Assembly (NCBI GenBank): GCA_963799085.1
Contig: CAWCWA010000003.1
Span: 45,626 to 109,625 of the forward strand
Direction of reading: 5' to 3'
Source: AP-15 sp963799085
GTDB taxonomy: Bacteria; Pseudomonadota; Alphaproteobacteria; ATCC43930; CGMCC-115725
Length of the DNA stretch: 64,000 nucleotides
Shown in pieces: positions 56,087-64,000 of the stretch (position 1 is the first letter of the stretch; each line of letters opens with the position of its first letter). The notes beneath the pieces are model-generated. The model searched no databases. It was not told the DNA's origin and was given only the letters and a program-made list of their open reading frames with translations. Both the position numbers and the translations under genes were made by a program.

Positions 56087-56605
56087 GTCGATGCCGACAA
56101 ACCGGCGCATCGCCAGCGAAGCATAGAGCGCCTCTTCCGCCGCCGGGTCCGACAGGTTGAACCATTGCTGCAAAAAGTAGAGGCGCAGCATCCGCTCGGC
56201 CCCGACCGGCGGCCGGCCATTACCGGGTTTGGGATAGTAGGGCTCGAGCAACCCGCACAGCATCGTCCCCGGCACGACGCGTTCCATCTCGGTCAGAAAT
56301 CTCGCCCGCCGCGTCGTCCGGGCGTCGCGCTCGGACCCCGCCGTCGCCAGCCTCGGCTGCTTCATCTCCCCAAACCTTGTGAAGGTCAACCCCGCTGCCG
56401 ACTATATCATGATCACACGCCGCCCGCTTTTGCAGAGCTTCCCTGGTCGGGCCCGGGATCCCCGAGCACCCCGGATCGGGCCGGGGGCCGGCGACAGCCC
56501 GACAGCACGAGTTCTAGATTTCTTCGACGGGATCCTGCGCCGGCGGTGTCGAGGCGGATGATGGAAGTTCCGCATCCGCGTTGCGCCTCTCAAGACATTC
56601 ATGAG

Positions 56606-56628
56606 AGCCTGCCCTCGCGAAAGCGGGG
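56606..56628 (+). repeat. 23-bp palindromic insert, copy d (in IS110 transposase)
   Basis: Begins AGCCTGCCCTCGCGA and ends AAGCGGGG. It falls between the codons for DIHE and IAVVARV, a junction that matches the DVHKAT-VVAC region of intact IS110 relatives when the 23 bases are removed. The third independent insertion site, in a different transposase family. Confidence 0.65.
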
Positions 56629-56766
56629 ATTGCCGTCGTGGCCCGCGTCCGCCACATGGTCGATGGCGATGGGAAGCGACAGGCGGTCGTTCAAGACGAC
56701 GACCAAGGGGCTGATGGCCTTGTCGGAGTGGCCGTCGGTCGAAGACCGCGCGCGCATCGTGATGGA

Positions 56767-56955
56767 GGCCACGGGGGTGTATTGGCCACGGGGGTGTATT
56801 GGCCACGGGGGTGTATTGGCCACGGGGGTGTATTGGCCACGGGGGTGTATTGGCCACGGGGGTGTATTGGCCACGGGGGTGTATTGGCCACGGGGGTGTA
56901 TTGGCCACGGGGGTGTATTGGCCACGGGGGTGTATTGGCCACGGGGGTGTATTGG
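56767..56955 (+). repeat. Tandem array: 11 perfect copies of a 17-bp unit
   Basis: The unit GGCCACGGGGGTGTATT repeats 11 times without a mismatch, plus two further bases (189 bp). In intact relatives this codes once for ATGVYW of the EATGVYW motif of the IS110 transposase. Because 17 is not a multiple of 3, the array is read in three rotating frames, and none of the six frames contains a stop. There are no spacers, so it is not a CRISPR array. Confidence 0.95.
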
Positions 56956-57575
56956 AAGCCGGTCCGGCAGATTCTCGCGGATGGCGAGTTCGAATTGGCG
57001 CTGGCGAACGCGGCGCGCGTCAAGGACGCGCCGGGCCACAAGACCGACGTCGACGATGCCACCTGGCTGGCCGAACGGCTGGCGCGCGGGCTGGTCCCGC
57101 GGGGGTTTCGCGCCGGATCGGCAGACCCCGGAGACGCGCAACCTGTCGCGCGCCCGCAAGCAGCTCGCGCGCGAGCGCGGCAGGCACATCCAGCGGCTCC
57201 CGAAGACGTTGGAAAGACACCAATATCAAGCTCGACCCGGTCATCGCCGACATCGTGGGCCTGTCCGGCCGTCGCGTGATCGGAGCGTTGATCGCCGGCG
57301 AGACCGACCCCGAGGGCTTTGGCGGCATTGGCCCACCTCTCGACCGCCATTCCCGGCGTCAGCGAGTTGCGCGCTGGCGTCATCCTCGCCGAAATCGGCC
57401 GCGACATGAGCCGCTTCCCGACCGCCGGACAGCTGATCTCCTGGGCCCGTGCCCGAAAAACAACGAGAGTGCCGGCCAGCGGCGCTCTACCCGGACGCGC
57501 GAGGGCGCGCCGTGGCTCAAGACCACCCTCGTCCAATGCGCCGGGGCCGCCGCCCGCGAGAAGGCCAGCTATTTC

Positions 57576-57605
57576 CAGGCCCGGTTTCATCAGGCCCGGT
57601 TTCAT
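57576..57605 (+). repeat. 15-bp tandem duplication
   Basis: CAGGCCCGGTTTCAT occurs twice in direct succession, giving a repeated QARFH in the IS110 transposase C-terminal region (normally one copy in AQFHRLRARRG). In frame, unlike the 17-bp array in the same gene. Confidence 0.9.
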
Positions 57606-57875
57606 CGCCTGCGAGCCCGGCGCGGGGCAAAAAAAAGGCGATTGGCGCCGTCGCCGCCTCGAGCCTTCGGGCTGCCTATCACATGTTGAAGAATGGAACC
57701 CTCCACCAGGACCTTGGCCCCGATCACCTCGACAAACCGGCCCAAGCCCAAGCAAGTCCACCGCCTCGTCGACCGCCCGCGCAACCTCGGATTGGCCGTC
57801 CAAGTCACCCCCGTGGAGGCGGCGGCCTCATGTCCCCAAGACCCCTCAACCGCCGTTAGCCGCCCCGGGCCGCGC

Positions 57876-59120
57876 TCATCGACCGCCAGACGGCGGCCCG
57901 GCCGGCGCGGTCCCGCCGGTCAGTTTCGTTCTAGGTAGACGCGCCCTGTCGATTGCCGCTCGACGGTCCGCCGGGAGCGAGGACAGCGCGGCCATAATCG
58001 TGGCGATCAGGAGGGCGATGACGCAGTCGCTGACATCGCCCGGGCGGCGCAGCAATAAGACGGCTGCCCAATCGGCGGCGAAGAGCGCCGCGGTGACCAG
58101 CGTCGCCGACCAAAGCAGGCGCAATCCGGCCTTGGTCCCGAGCCAGATCAGACCGCCATAGAGGAACCCTTTCTGCAAAAACGCGACGATGTCCCTCTCC
58201 GAGCCTCTCATGTAAGCGGTAAAGGGCGTCCAGCCGAACCCGCCTGCCGCGACGCGCAACGGCGTGGGCGAAAGGGTCTGGTCGAGCGCCGCCGCAGCGA
58301 GCACCAGCGCAACGATGATCGCGTTGCCTCGGGCGCCGCCGAAGCGAAATAGCCAAGCGAAGGCGGCAGCCGAGCCGAGGGTGTCGGGGAGGCTCACGGT
58401 GCCCGCGACCACTCCCCGCAGCGCCAATGCCGACAGCGCTAGCAGCGGGTAGATCAAGCGAAACCGGTGCTGGCCGACTATGGCGCCGAGAAGCGCGCCG
58501 GCCGTCAGCCACGCCGCAAGGTCGAGTAGTAGCTCTCGCGCCGAAAGCGACGGTGACGCCGGCAGAAAGGAAGAAAACCGGCTGGCCAGCCATGTGGCGA
58601 GCAGGAGAGTTGGGGCCGGGTTCGCCCAAAACGCGCGCGACGCCGGGCTACGGCAATCAGCGGCGAGAATTGATCCGGCAACGGCGCCGAGCGCGGTCCC
58701 GATCGTGTTCCAATAGAAATCGACCGCCGCCGTGGTTCGTCCGGCGTCGTAATATTGGATCAGCTCAATCGTCAGGCTGAGCGCGGCGCCGCCGGAAATC
58801 GTCGAAGCAATCCGCCTTCCCGGACCGGTGCGAAACGAAAAGGACAATGCGGCAAAAAAACCCAGCGGCAGGTAGAGAAGAATATTCGTCAGAAAATCGC
58901 CCCGTCCATGCCACTCGTCCCAGCTCAAGATGAATTTTGCAAGCGGCCCGATCCCGTCCGGCGGCTGGCGAAACTGAAACGGAAAGAGGCAGCCGTAGAC
59001 GATCATCGCGATCATCAAAAGAGTCAGCAACCGGAAGGGATCGAACAGACGCGGTCTTGGCGCTGCGCGGTGCCCGCAGGTCAACGGGCAGCTGCTTCGC
59101 TCCTCGCTGCCGTGGACCAC
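57876..59120 (-). CDS. VanZ-like family membrane protein
   Basis: 414 residues, about ten hydrophobic helices. The VanZ domain is in the N-terminal half: DFLTNILLYLPLGFFAALSF, LTIELIQYYDAGRTTAAVDF and YWNTIGTALGAVAG (the conserved E...Q...R...D...N..G pattern). A second set of helices follows with a TAYMRGSERDIVAFLQKGFL loop. Function of VanZ-like proteins outside teicoplanin resistance is unknown. Its downstream end abuts the IS110 remnant. A sugar- or lipid-envelope role is possible but not shown. Confidence 0.82.
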   Translation of the reverse strand: MVHGSEERSSCPLTCGHRAAPRPRLFDPFRLLTLLMIAMIVYGCLFPFQFRQPPDGIGPLAKFILSWDEWHGRGDFLTNILLYLPLGFFAALSFSFRTGPGRRIASTISGGAALSLTIELIQYYDAGRTTAAVDFYWNTIGTALGAVAGSILAADCRSPASRAFWANPAPTLLLATWLASRFSSFLPASPSLSARELLLDLAAWLTAGALLGAIVGQHRFRLIYPLLALSALALRGVVAGTVSLPDTLGSAAAFAWLFRFGGARGNAIIVALVLAAAALDQTLSPTPLRVAAGGFGWTPFTAYMRGSERDIVAFLQKGFLYGGLIWLGTKAGLRLLWSATLVTAALFAADWAAVLLLRRPGDVSDCVIALLIATIMAALSSLPADRRAAIDRARLPRTKLTGGTAPAGPPSGGR

Positions 59121-59126
59121 CGCATC

Positions 59127-59614
59127 CTATAGGGTGCGGTCGCGCATCAGCCGGGCGCGGCTGCGCTGCCAGTCGCGGTCGCGCTCGCTCTGCGCGCTTG
59201 TCGGCCTTGCGCTTGCCGCGGGCAAGGCCGAGCTGCGACCTTGGCCCGGCCGCGCTCGTTGAAATAGATCGAGAGCGGCACCACCGTCACGCCCTCGCGC
59301 GCGGATCGGCCCCCAACAGCCGGTTGAACTCCTTCGCTGTGCAGCAGCAGCTTGCGCGGCCGTCGCGGCTCGTGGTTGAAATGCGCCGAGGCCGCATATT
59401 CCGGGATGTTGGCGTTGACCAGAAACAGCTCGCCGCCGCTCTCGTCGGCATAGGCCTCGACGATGCTGGCCTGGCCCTTGCGCAGCGACCTTGACCTCGG
59501 TGCCGTGCAGCACGAGCCCGGCCTCGATCGTGTCTTCGATCAGGTAATCGTGGCGCGCGCGGCGGTTCTGCGCGACGTAGCGATCGCGTCGCCCGCATCG
59601 CGCGCCCGAACCAT
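59127..59614 (-). CDS. smpB: SsrA-binding protein SmpB (several frame changes)
   Basis: tmRNA partner in ribosome rescue. Recognisable across three frames: YVAQNRRARHDYLIEDTIEA, GLVLHGTEVK, SLRKGQ-type codons after one extra base near 59488, LFLVNANIPEYAA, FNHEPRRPRKLLLHS, GVTVVPLSIYFNERGRAKV and a basic C-terminus ending LMRDRTL at 59127. All conserved blocks are present and in order, about 160 residues, broken by at least four single-base indels. Very likely intact in the organism and degraded by sequence error. Confidence 0.78.
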
Positions 59615-59628
59615 CCCGACGACGTCGC

Positions 59629-60518
59629 TCAGTTGAGCAGGCCGGCGCCGCGCATCGCCCGCGCTCACCCGCTCCTGCGTCTCGGGCATGCTCGAGCACA
59701 GCGGCTGACGCACCGTCGCGGTTCGCATTCGCCGAGCAGCGAGGCGGCGTATTTCACCGGCGCCGGGCTGGTCTCGGCAAACAGCGCGTCGTGCAGCGGG
59801 ATCAGCCGCTCGTTGATCCGCCGCACCGTCGCGACCTCGCCGCGCTGCCAGGCCTCGTGCATTTCGGCGCAGAGCCGCGGCGCGACATTGGCGGTGACCG
59901 AGATGCAGCCGTCGCCGCCTTGCGCGAGATAGGCGACGGCCGTCGCCGTCTTCGCCCGACAGCAGCGCAGAAGTCGCCGCCGATCTCGACCCGCATCTTG
60001 CAGCGGCCGCGCGAGGTCGTTGGTCGCGTCCTTGACGCCGACGATGTTGGGCAGCTTGGCGAGCCGCGCCATCGTCGCGTTGCCCATGTCGACGACCGAG
60101 CGGCCGGGAATGTTGTAGATCACGATCGGCAGGTCGACGGCGTCGTGCACCGCCTTGAAATGCTGATAGAGCCCCTCCTGCGTCGGCTTGTTGTAGTAGG
60201 GGCAGACGATCAGCGCCGCATCGGCGCCGGCCTGCCTTGGCCTGCGCGCGTCAGCTTCGATCGTGTGGTGCGGTCGAGTTCGTGCCGGTGCCGGCGATGA
60301 CCGGGCACCTTGCCGTTGGCGACCTCGACGCAGAGTTCGATCACCCGCTCGTGCTCGTCATCGTGCGAGCGTCGGCGATTCGCCGGTGGTGCCGCACGGG
60401 ACCAACCCATGCGTGCCCTTGCCCGACCTGCCAAGCGACGAATTCCTGAAACGCGCCTTCGTCGACCCCGCCGTTCGCGGAAGGGCGTGATCAGCGCGAC
60501 AAAGACCCCTTGAACATC
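59629..60518 (-). CDS. dapA: 4-hydroxy-tetrahydrodipicolinate synthase (several frame changes)
   Basis: First committed step of lysine/diaminopimelate synthesis. Start ATG 60518 (MFKGVFVALITPF-like). Blocks seen over several frames: LVPCGTTGESPT region near 60390, DEHERVIELCVEVANGKVP, YYNKPTQEGLYQHF, LPIVIYNIPGRSVVDMGN (Tyr), LPNIVGVKDATNDLARP (Schiff-base Lys), YLAQGGDGCISVTANVAPRL, and KYAASLLGECEP to GAGLLN and the stop at 59629. At least five single-base shifts. Links with dapD and dapE at 28.5-30.6 kb. Confidence 0.82.
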
Positions 60519-60676
60519 GTTTCCTCCCGGTTTCGACGCCAGACAGCCACGATAGTCCCCGACTGCGGCGGCTTCAACAGCGCCGGCGGCCGCGGCCGGC
60601 TCCGACTTGCACCGGCCTCGGCAAGAACCCGTAATAAATTTGCCTCATCTTTGACCTAGCACAGGAGCGGCTGGCC

Positions 60677-62634
60677 TTGCTCCCGCTCTTCCGGATCTTT
60701 TCTTTTCGGTTGTCCGTCATCGGGGTTGTCGCGACGGCTCGGGCGCAAGCGATTTCCGAGGGCGACCTCCAGGCGATGCGCGGCGGCGCTGGCGGCGGCC
60801 AACCGCCGGCGACTGGGCCGCGCCGATGCCGAGGCGGCGGCGATCCGCGACCCGCTCGCGCTAAAGTCGTTCGCTGGGCAGATTACGCCCGGCCCGGGCG
60901 CCGGCGGCAGGTTCGCCGAAATCGCCGACTTCATCGAGAAGAACCCGAACTGGCCGCGGCAGAAGGCGTTGCGCGAGCATGCCGAGGAGGCGATGTCGCG
61001 GGCGAGAGCGACGCGGTCGCCGCCGACTGGCTGAAGCGCCACCCCCCGATGGCGCGGCAGGCAGGTCGCGGGCCGCCGAACTGCATGATCGCCGCGGCGA
61101 CGTCGAGCCGGGACGGCGGCATTGCGCGCGACCTGGGTCGAGGCCGATTTCAGTGCCGGCCGGACGAGCACAGCCTTCTCGCCGCCACGCGCCGTCCAAT
61201 CGCGTCCGGAGGACGACGAGCAGCGGCTCGACCGGCTGATGTGGGACGGCAAGACCGAGGCCGCCTATCGGATGCTGCCGCGGGTGCCGGCCGATTACCG
61301 CGCACTCGGCCGAAGCCCGGCTGGCGCTGGCCGCACGGCGCCCAACGCCGAAGCGATGCTGGCCCGCGTCCCGCCGGAGTTGCGCTCCGATCCGGGGCTC
61401 CTCTTCGAACGGCTGCGCTGGCGGCGCAAGAAGGACATGATCGACGGCGCGGTCGAAATTCTGCTGGCCCAGCCCGGCGATCTCGGTGCGCCCGGAGGCT
61501 GGTGGCCGAGCGGCAGATCGTCGCGCGCAAGGTGCTCGCCACCGGCAATGCCGACCTCGCCTACCGCCTGACCCAGCAGCACGGGCTGATCGACGGCAAC
61601 GCGCTACTCCGACGCCGAGTTTCTGCTCGGCTACATTGCGCTTCGCTATAGAAGGAGCCGGACCTCGCCTTCGACTATTTCTCCCACATCCTGACCCGCG
61701 TCGCAACACCCTACCCAAGGCGCGCGCCGGCTACTGGGGCGGGCGCGCCGCCGAGGCGGAGGCAAAGTCGATCTCGCCGCGAAATGGTACGCTGCCGGGG
61801 CGGAGCACATGGCGACCTTCTATGGCCAGCTCGCCGCGCACGAACTCGGCAACGACGCGCCGCCGCGCCCGGTCCCCGAGCCCGCGGCCGGACTCGGCCG
61901 AGCGCGCCGCTTTCGACCAAGACGAATGGTCCGCGCGCGCGCGATCCTCTTCGCGGCCGGCGACCGCGACACGCAGCAAGGCCTTCCTGCTGCAAATGGC
62001 CGAGACGGGCAAGACCCCGCCGATTTTGCGATGCTCGCCGATCTCGCCGAGAAGTACGGCCGCATCGACTTGGCGATCGCCGTCTCCAAGCGCGCCATCG
62101 CCGCCGGAATGCCGCTGATGATCCACGGCTATCCGGTCACCGCCTTGCCGAGCGGCGGCAACACCGAGCGGCGCTGCTCTTCGCGATCGTGCGCCAGGAG
62201 AGCGCCTTCGAACCGGACGCGGTGAGCCGGGCCGGGGCGCGCGGGCTGATGCAGCTGATGCCGGCAACCGCCAAGCAGCGTCGCCAGCCAAGACTGCAAT
62301 TGCCGTATCTCGGCTCGCGCGGCTGACCAGCGACGGCGGTCTACAACATCCTGCTCGGCCGTACCTACATCGAGAAGCCTGATCGACGAATTCGGCGGCT
62401 CCTACGCGCTCGCGATTGCCGCCTACAATGCCGGGCCGGGGCGGGTGCGGCAGTGGCTGCGCGAGTTCGGCGATCCGCGCGGCGCGCGAGCATCGACATG
62501 GTGGACTGGATCGAGATGATCCCGTTCACCGAGACCCGCAACTACGTCCAGCGGGTGCTCGAGAACCTGCAGATCTACCGCGGCCAGGAAGGGCGAATTC
62601 TCAGCTGTCCCTCGCCGGCGATCTAGGGCGCTGA
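60677..62634 (+). CDS. Soluble lytic murein transglycosylase, Slt family (many frame changes)
   Basis: About 640 residues when joined. A signal-like N-terminus (LSVIGVVATARAQA) is followed by a superhelical U-domain (ALAAANRRRLGRADAEAAAI; FAEIADFIEKNPNWPRQKAL; RVPPELRSDPGLLFERLRWR). The C-terminal catalytic domain has AIVRQESAFEPDAVSRAGAR (active Glu), GLMQLMPATAK, YNILLGRTYIEK, YALAIAAYNAGPGRVRQWL and DWIEMIPFTETRNYVQRVLE. Frame changes occur every 100-200 bp. It cleaves peptidoglycan glycan strands to anhydro ends. The last stop is taken as 62634; another frame ends at 62625. Confidence 0.8.
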
Positions 62635-62819
62635 GGCCGCCGGCCACGCTCTTGCGACCCGGCGCCCACCGGGGCAAAGGCAGCCGCGATCCGTGAGGCA
62701 AGGCGGGGACGGACAGCGGACTCCAGGGGGTGGTCGCGGCGCAGACCGTGCTGAGCCACAGCGACGGCGGCCGCGGCGCTTGTGGGTGCGCGGCCACATC
62801 CACCACGACGCGCCGGCCC

Positions 62820-63870
62820 GGGCCGCGGCGGCCGCCTGGCGGAGACCGGCCATCAGCCGCCGGCCCAGCGCCGCCTGCCGCGGATAGATCGTATCGTCGC
62901 CGCGCTCCAGTTCGCGGAGTGCGGCCGCAGCGGCGGCCATGACCACCGGGTTGCTGTTGAACGTGCCCGCGTGGCCCACCTCGCCGCGGCTGATCAGGTC
63001 CATCACCTCGGCCCGCCCGGCCAGGCACGACAGCGGAAAGCCGCCGGCGATGGCCTTGCCGAACACGGCCAGGTCGGGCGTGACGCCCAGCGCCTCCTGG
63101 CGCCGCCGAGCGCCAGCCGGAAGCCGGTAATCACCTCGTCGAAGATCAGCAGGCAGCCATGCTCGTCGGCACAGCGCCTGCACGCCGCCAGGTAGCCGGG
63201 CCGGGCAAGATGCAGCCGCTGTTGCACATCACCGGCTCCATGATGACGCGCCGCGACTTCGCCCCGGTGGCGCTCCAGGATGCGCGCGCCACCAGCTCCA
63301 GGTCGTTCCAGGGCGCGATCACCAGGTCGCCGGCGGTGCTGGCCGCCTGGCCGTGCTGCCGGGGACCGGCCAGCGGCGCCGCAGGGGCCGGCGGCGCCAG
63401 CGGCGGCTGACGCTGTACAGGGCCGAGTCAAACCAGCCATGATAGTGGCCCTCGAACTTGCAGAAACTTCGCCGGCCGGTAAAGGCCCGCGCCAGCCGCC
63501 AGGCCGCGTGCACCGCCTCGGAGCCGAAGCTGTTGAAGCGCACGCGCTCGGCGCACGGCACCAGCCGGCAACGGCCTGCCGCCACCTCCAACTCGAGCGC
63601 GTGCTGCGCCGCGAAGATCTGCCCGCGGTCGAGCTGGGCCGTCACCGCCGCCATGACCGCCGGGTGGCTGTGGCCCAGGATCAGCGGCCCCTGCCCCAGC
63701 ACGTAGTCGATGTATTCGTTCCCGTCCACGTCCCAGAGCCGCGCGCCGGCTGCGTGGCCGATGTAGAGCGGCACGGGCTGCACGGTGCGGCGAGCGTCGC
63801 TGGAAACGCCGCCGGCCAGCAACTGCCGTGCGTCGGCGTATAGGGCATGGGTGTGTTCGAGATTACGCAT
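62820..63870 (-). CDS. Class III aminotransferase / glutamate-1-semialdehyde aminomutase-like, frameshifted and 3'-incomplete
   Basis: PLP enzyme. From ATG 63870: RNLEHTHALYADARQLLAGG, LWDVDGNEYIDYVLGQGPLI, FNSFGSEAVHAAWRLARAFT, FEGHYHGWFDSALYSVS; then, after shifts near 63440 and 63105, GYLAACRRCADEHGCLLIFD, EVITGFRLALGG, ALGVTPDLAVFGKAIAGGFP (Schiff-base Lys) and GHAGTFNSNPVVMAAAAAAL. The last 100 or so residues of the family are not recognisable between 62820 and 62640, so the gene is truncated or misjoined there. Similar enzymes act in heme synthesis or in sugar and antibiotic pathways; the SSDARRTVQPVPLY region suggests a hemL-like relative rather than true HemL. Confidence 0.75.
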
Positions 63871-63898
63871 GGGTGAAAGTCCTATATGGGTGGCGACC

Positions 63899-64000
63899 TT
63901 ACCGCCACGGTATCAGCAGCGGCAAATAGAAATGGTAGATCGGCGCGGGCATTACTTCAAACTCCGCCAGATAGTCAATCTGCGCCACCAACTGTTTGGC
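63899..64000 (-). CDS. 3' end of an unidentified gene, 5' part outside window
   Basis: Thirty-three codons are open from the right edge to a TAA at 63899-63901, giving AKQLVAQIDYLAEFEVMPAP and IYHFYLPLLIPWR at the C-terminus. The stop is 29 bases from the aminotransferase start on the same strand, so the two are likely co-transcribed. Codon use is less GC-biased than most of the window. No family recognised from this short piece. Confidence 0.45.
   Translation of the reverse strand, partial: AKQLVAQIDYLAEFEVMPAPIYHFYLPLLIPWR

Larger units (their letters stand above)
55227..56365 (-). mobile_element. IS5-group insertion sequence (copy 2) with frameshifted transposase
   Basis: The transposase runs from ATG 56365 (MKQPRLATAGSERDARTTRR) to the stop near 55359. 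Recognisable in order: LCGLLEPYYPKPGNGRPPVG, YFLQQWFNLSDPAAEEALYA, DETTMCRFRPLLEHHDLGRL, GTIVDAAIIAAPSSTKNADK (first catalytic Asp), WYFGMTAHLGVDSRTKLIHV, VWGDQAYRGQRAVIRQHAP (second Asp), VEHAIGVVKRVFGFAKVRYR (Glu). The frame is broken by two 23-bp inserts (55515-55537 and 56064-56086, opposite orientations) and one single-base change near 55835. The 3' half and terminus match the truncated copy at 9.5-9.97 kb. Confidence 0.85.
56579..57830 (+). pseudogene. IS110-family (IS1111-like) transposase with tandem-repeat expansion
   Basis: Heavily broken DEDD transposase, unrelated to the IS110 at 8.4-9.4 kb. Pieces in order: a GLDIHE-like start at about 56586-56605 (first Asp), IAVVARVRHMVDGDGKRQ, KTTTKGLMALSEWPSVEDRA, IVMEATGVYW (Glu), then 10 extra 17-bp units, then KPVRQILADGEFELALANAA, GHKTDVDDATWLAERLARGL (Asp pair), LSRARKQLARERGRHIQRL, IPGVSELRAGVILAEIGRDM, SRFPTAGQLISWAR, and AAYHMLKNGTLHQDLGPDHL. 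A middle portion of about 60 residues is missing before IPGVSEL. It also bears a 23-bp insert, a 15-bp duplication and several frame changes. The end is approximate. Confidence 0.8.

Noticed and set aside
56767..56955. CRISPR array
   Set aside because: Repeats are only 17 bp, directly abutting with no spacers, lie inside a transposase gene and have no cas genes nearby.

Overview
The window is high-GC DNA from an alphaproteobacterium. This rests on conserved gene orders: AAA ATPase (DUF815) / LysM-M23 peptidase / yajC / secD / secF / Mth938-like, and def / fmt / truA next to dapE / dapD. I cannot fix the order or genus; Rhodospirillales or Hyphomicrobiales would fit. Housekeeping genes are mixed with accessory loci (Csu-type pili, urease, a sugar ABC importer) and two clusters of decayed insertion sequences.

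Layout. 0-3.5 kb: trehalose/glycogen genes (treZ and a debranching enzyme) on the minus strand. 3.8-8 kb: a small hypothetical gene, a PPK2 polyphosphate kinase and a P-type H+-ATPase with a damaged hinge. 8.3-10.3 kb: an IS graveyard (IS110 pseudogene plus a three-part chimeric transposase frame). 10.5-16.7 kb: Sec translocase accessory operon, M23 peptidase, DUF815 ATPase and a selenocysteine tRNA. 17-21 kb: glycine-rich lipoprotein, gamma-glutamyltransferase, CLC channel. 21.2-25.7 kb: sugar ABC importer (two permeases and an ATPase, no binding protein) with two SDR dehydrogenases. 25.7-30.6 kb: def-fmt-truA facing a membrane protein, dapE and dapD. 30.6-35.3 kb: a degenerate partial trmJ, a small AT-richer cargo (anchored protein, 57-residue ORF, Rap1a/Tai-like protein), then full-length trmJ and cysS. 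35.4-40 kb: a flavin-oxidoreductase/SDR/HpaB-type hydroxylase cluster. 40.5-44.8 kb: Csu-type chaperone-usher operon. 44.9-51.4 kb: complete urease operon headed by a gamma-glutamyltransferase. 51.5-55.1 kb: MBL hydrolase, amino-acid-type binding protein, PEP-CTERM-like phosphoesterase. 55.2-57.8 kb: second IS cluster carrying an 11-copy 17-bp tandem array and 23-bp palindromic inserts. 57.9-64 kb: VanZ protein, smpB, dapA, lytic transglycosylase, a class III aminotransferase and a truncated gene at the edge.

Many genes that should be intact (treZ, cysS, ureC, ureE, smpB, dapA, slt, the usher) carry single-base frame changes, which become dense after about 59.1 kb. Several of these genes are normally essential, so much of the breakage is probably sequencing or assembly error. 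I report such genes over their full span and mark where the frame changes.

The least explained signals are three. One is a 23-bp imperfect palindrome that interrupts transposase genes at three independent sites, in both orientations, each time with apparently exact removal restoring the reading frame. The second is the 11 x 17-bp expansion at the EATGVYW codons of an IS110 transposase. The third is the trmJ-flanked cargo with the immunity-like protein.
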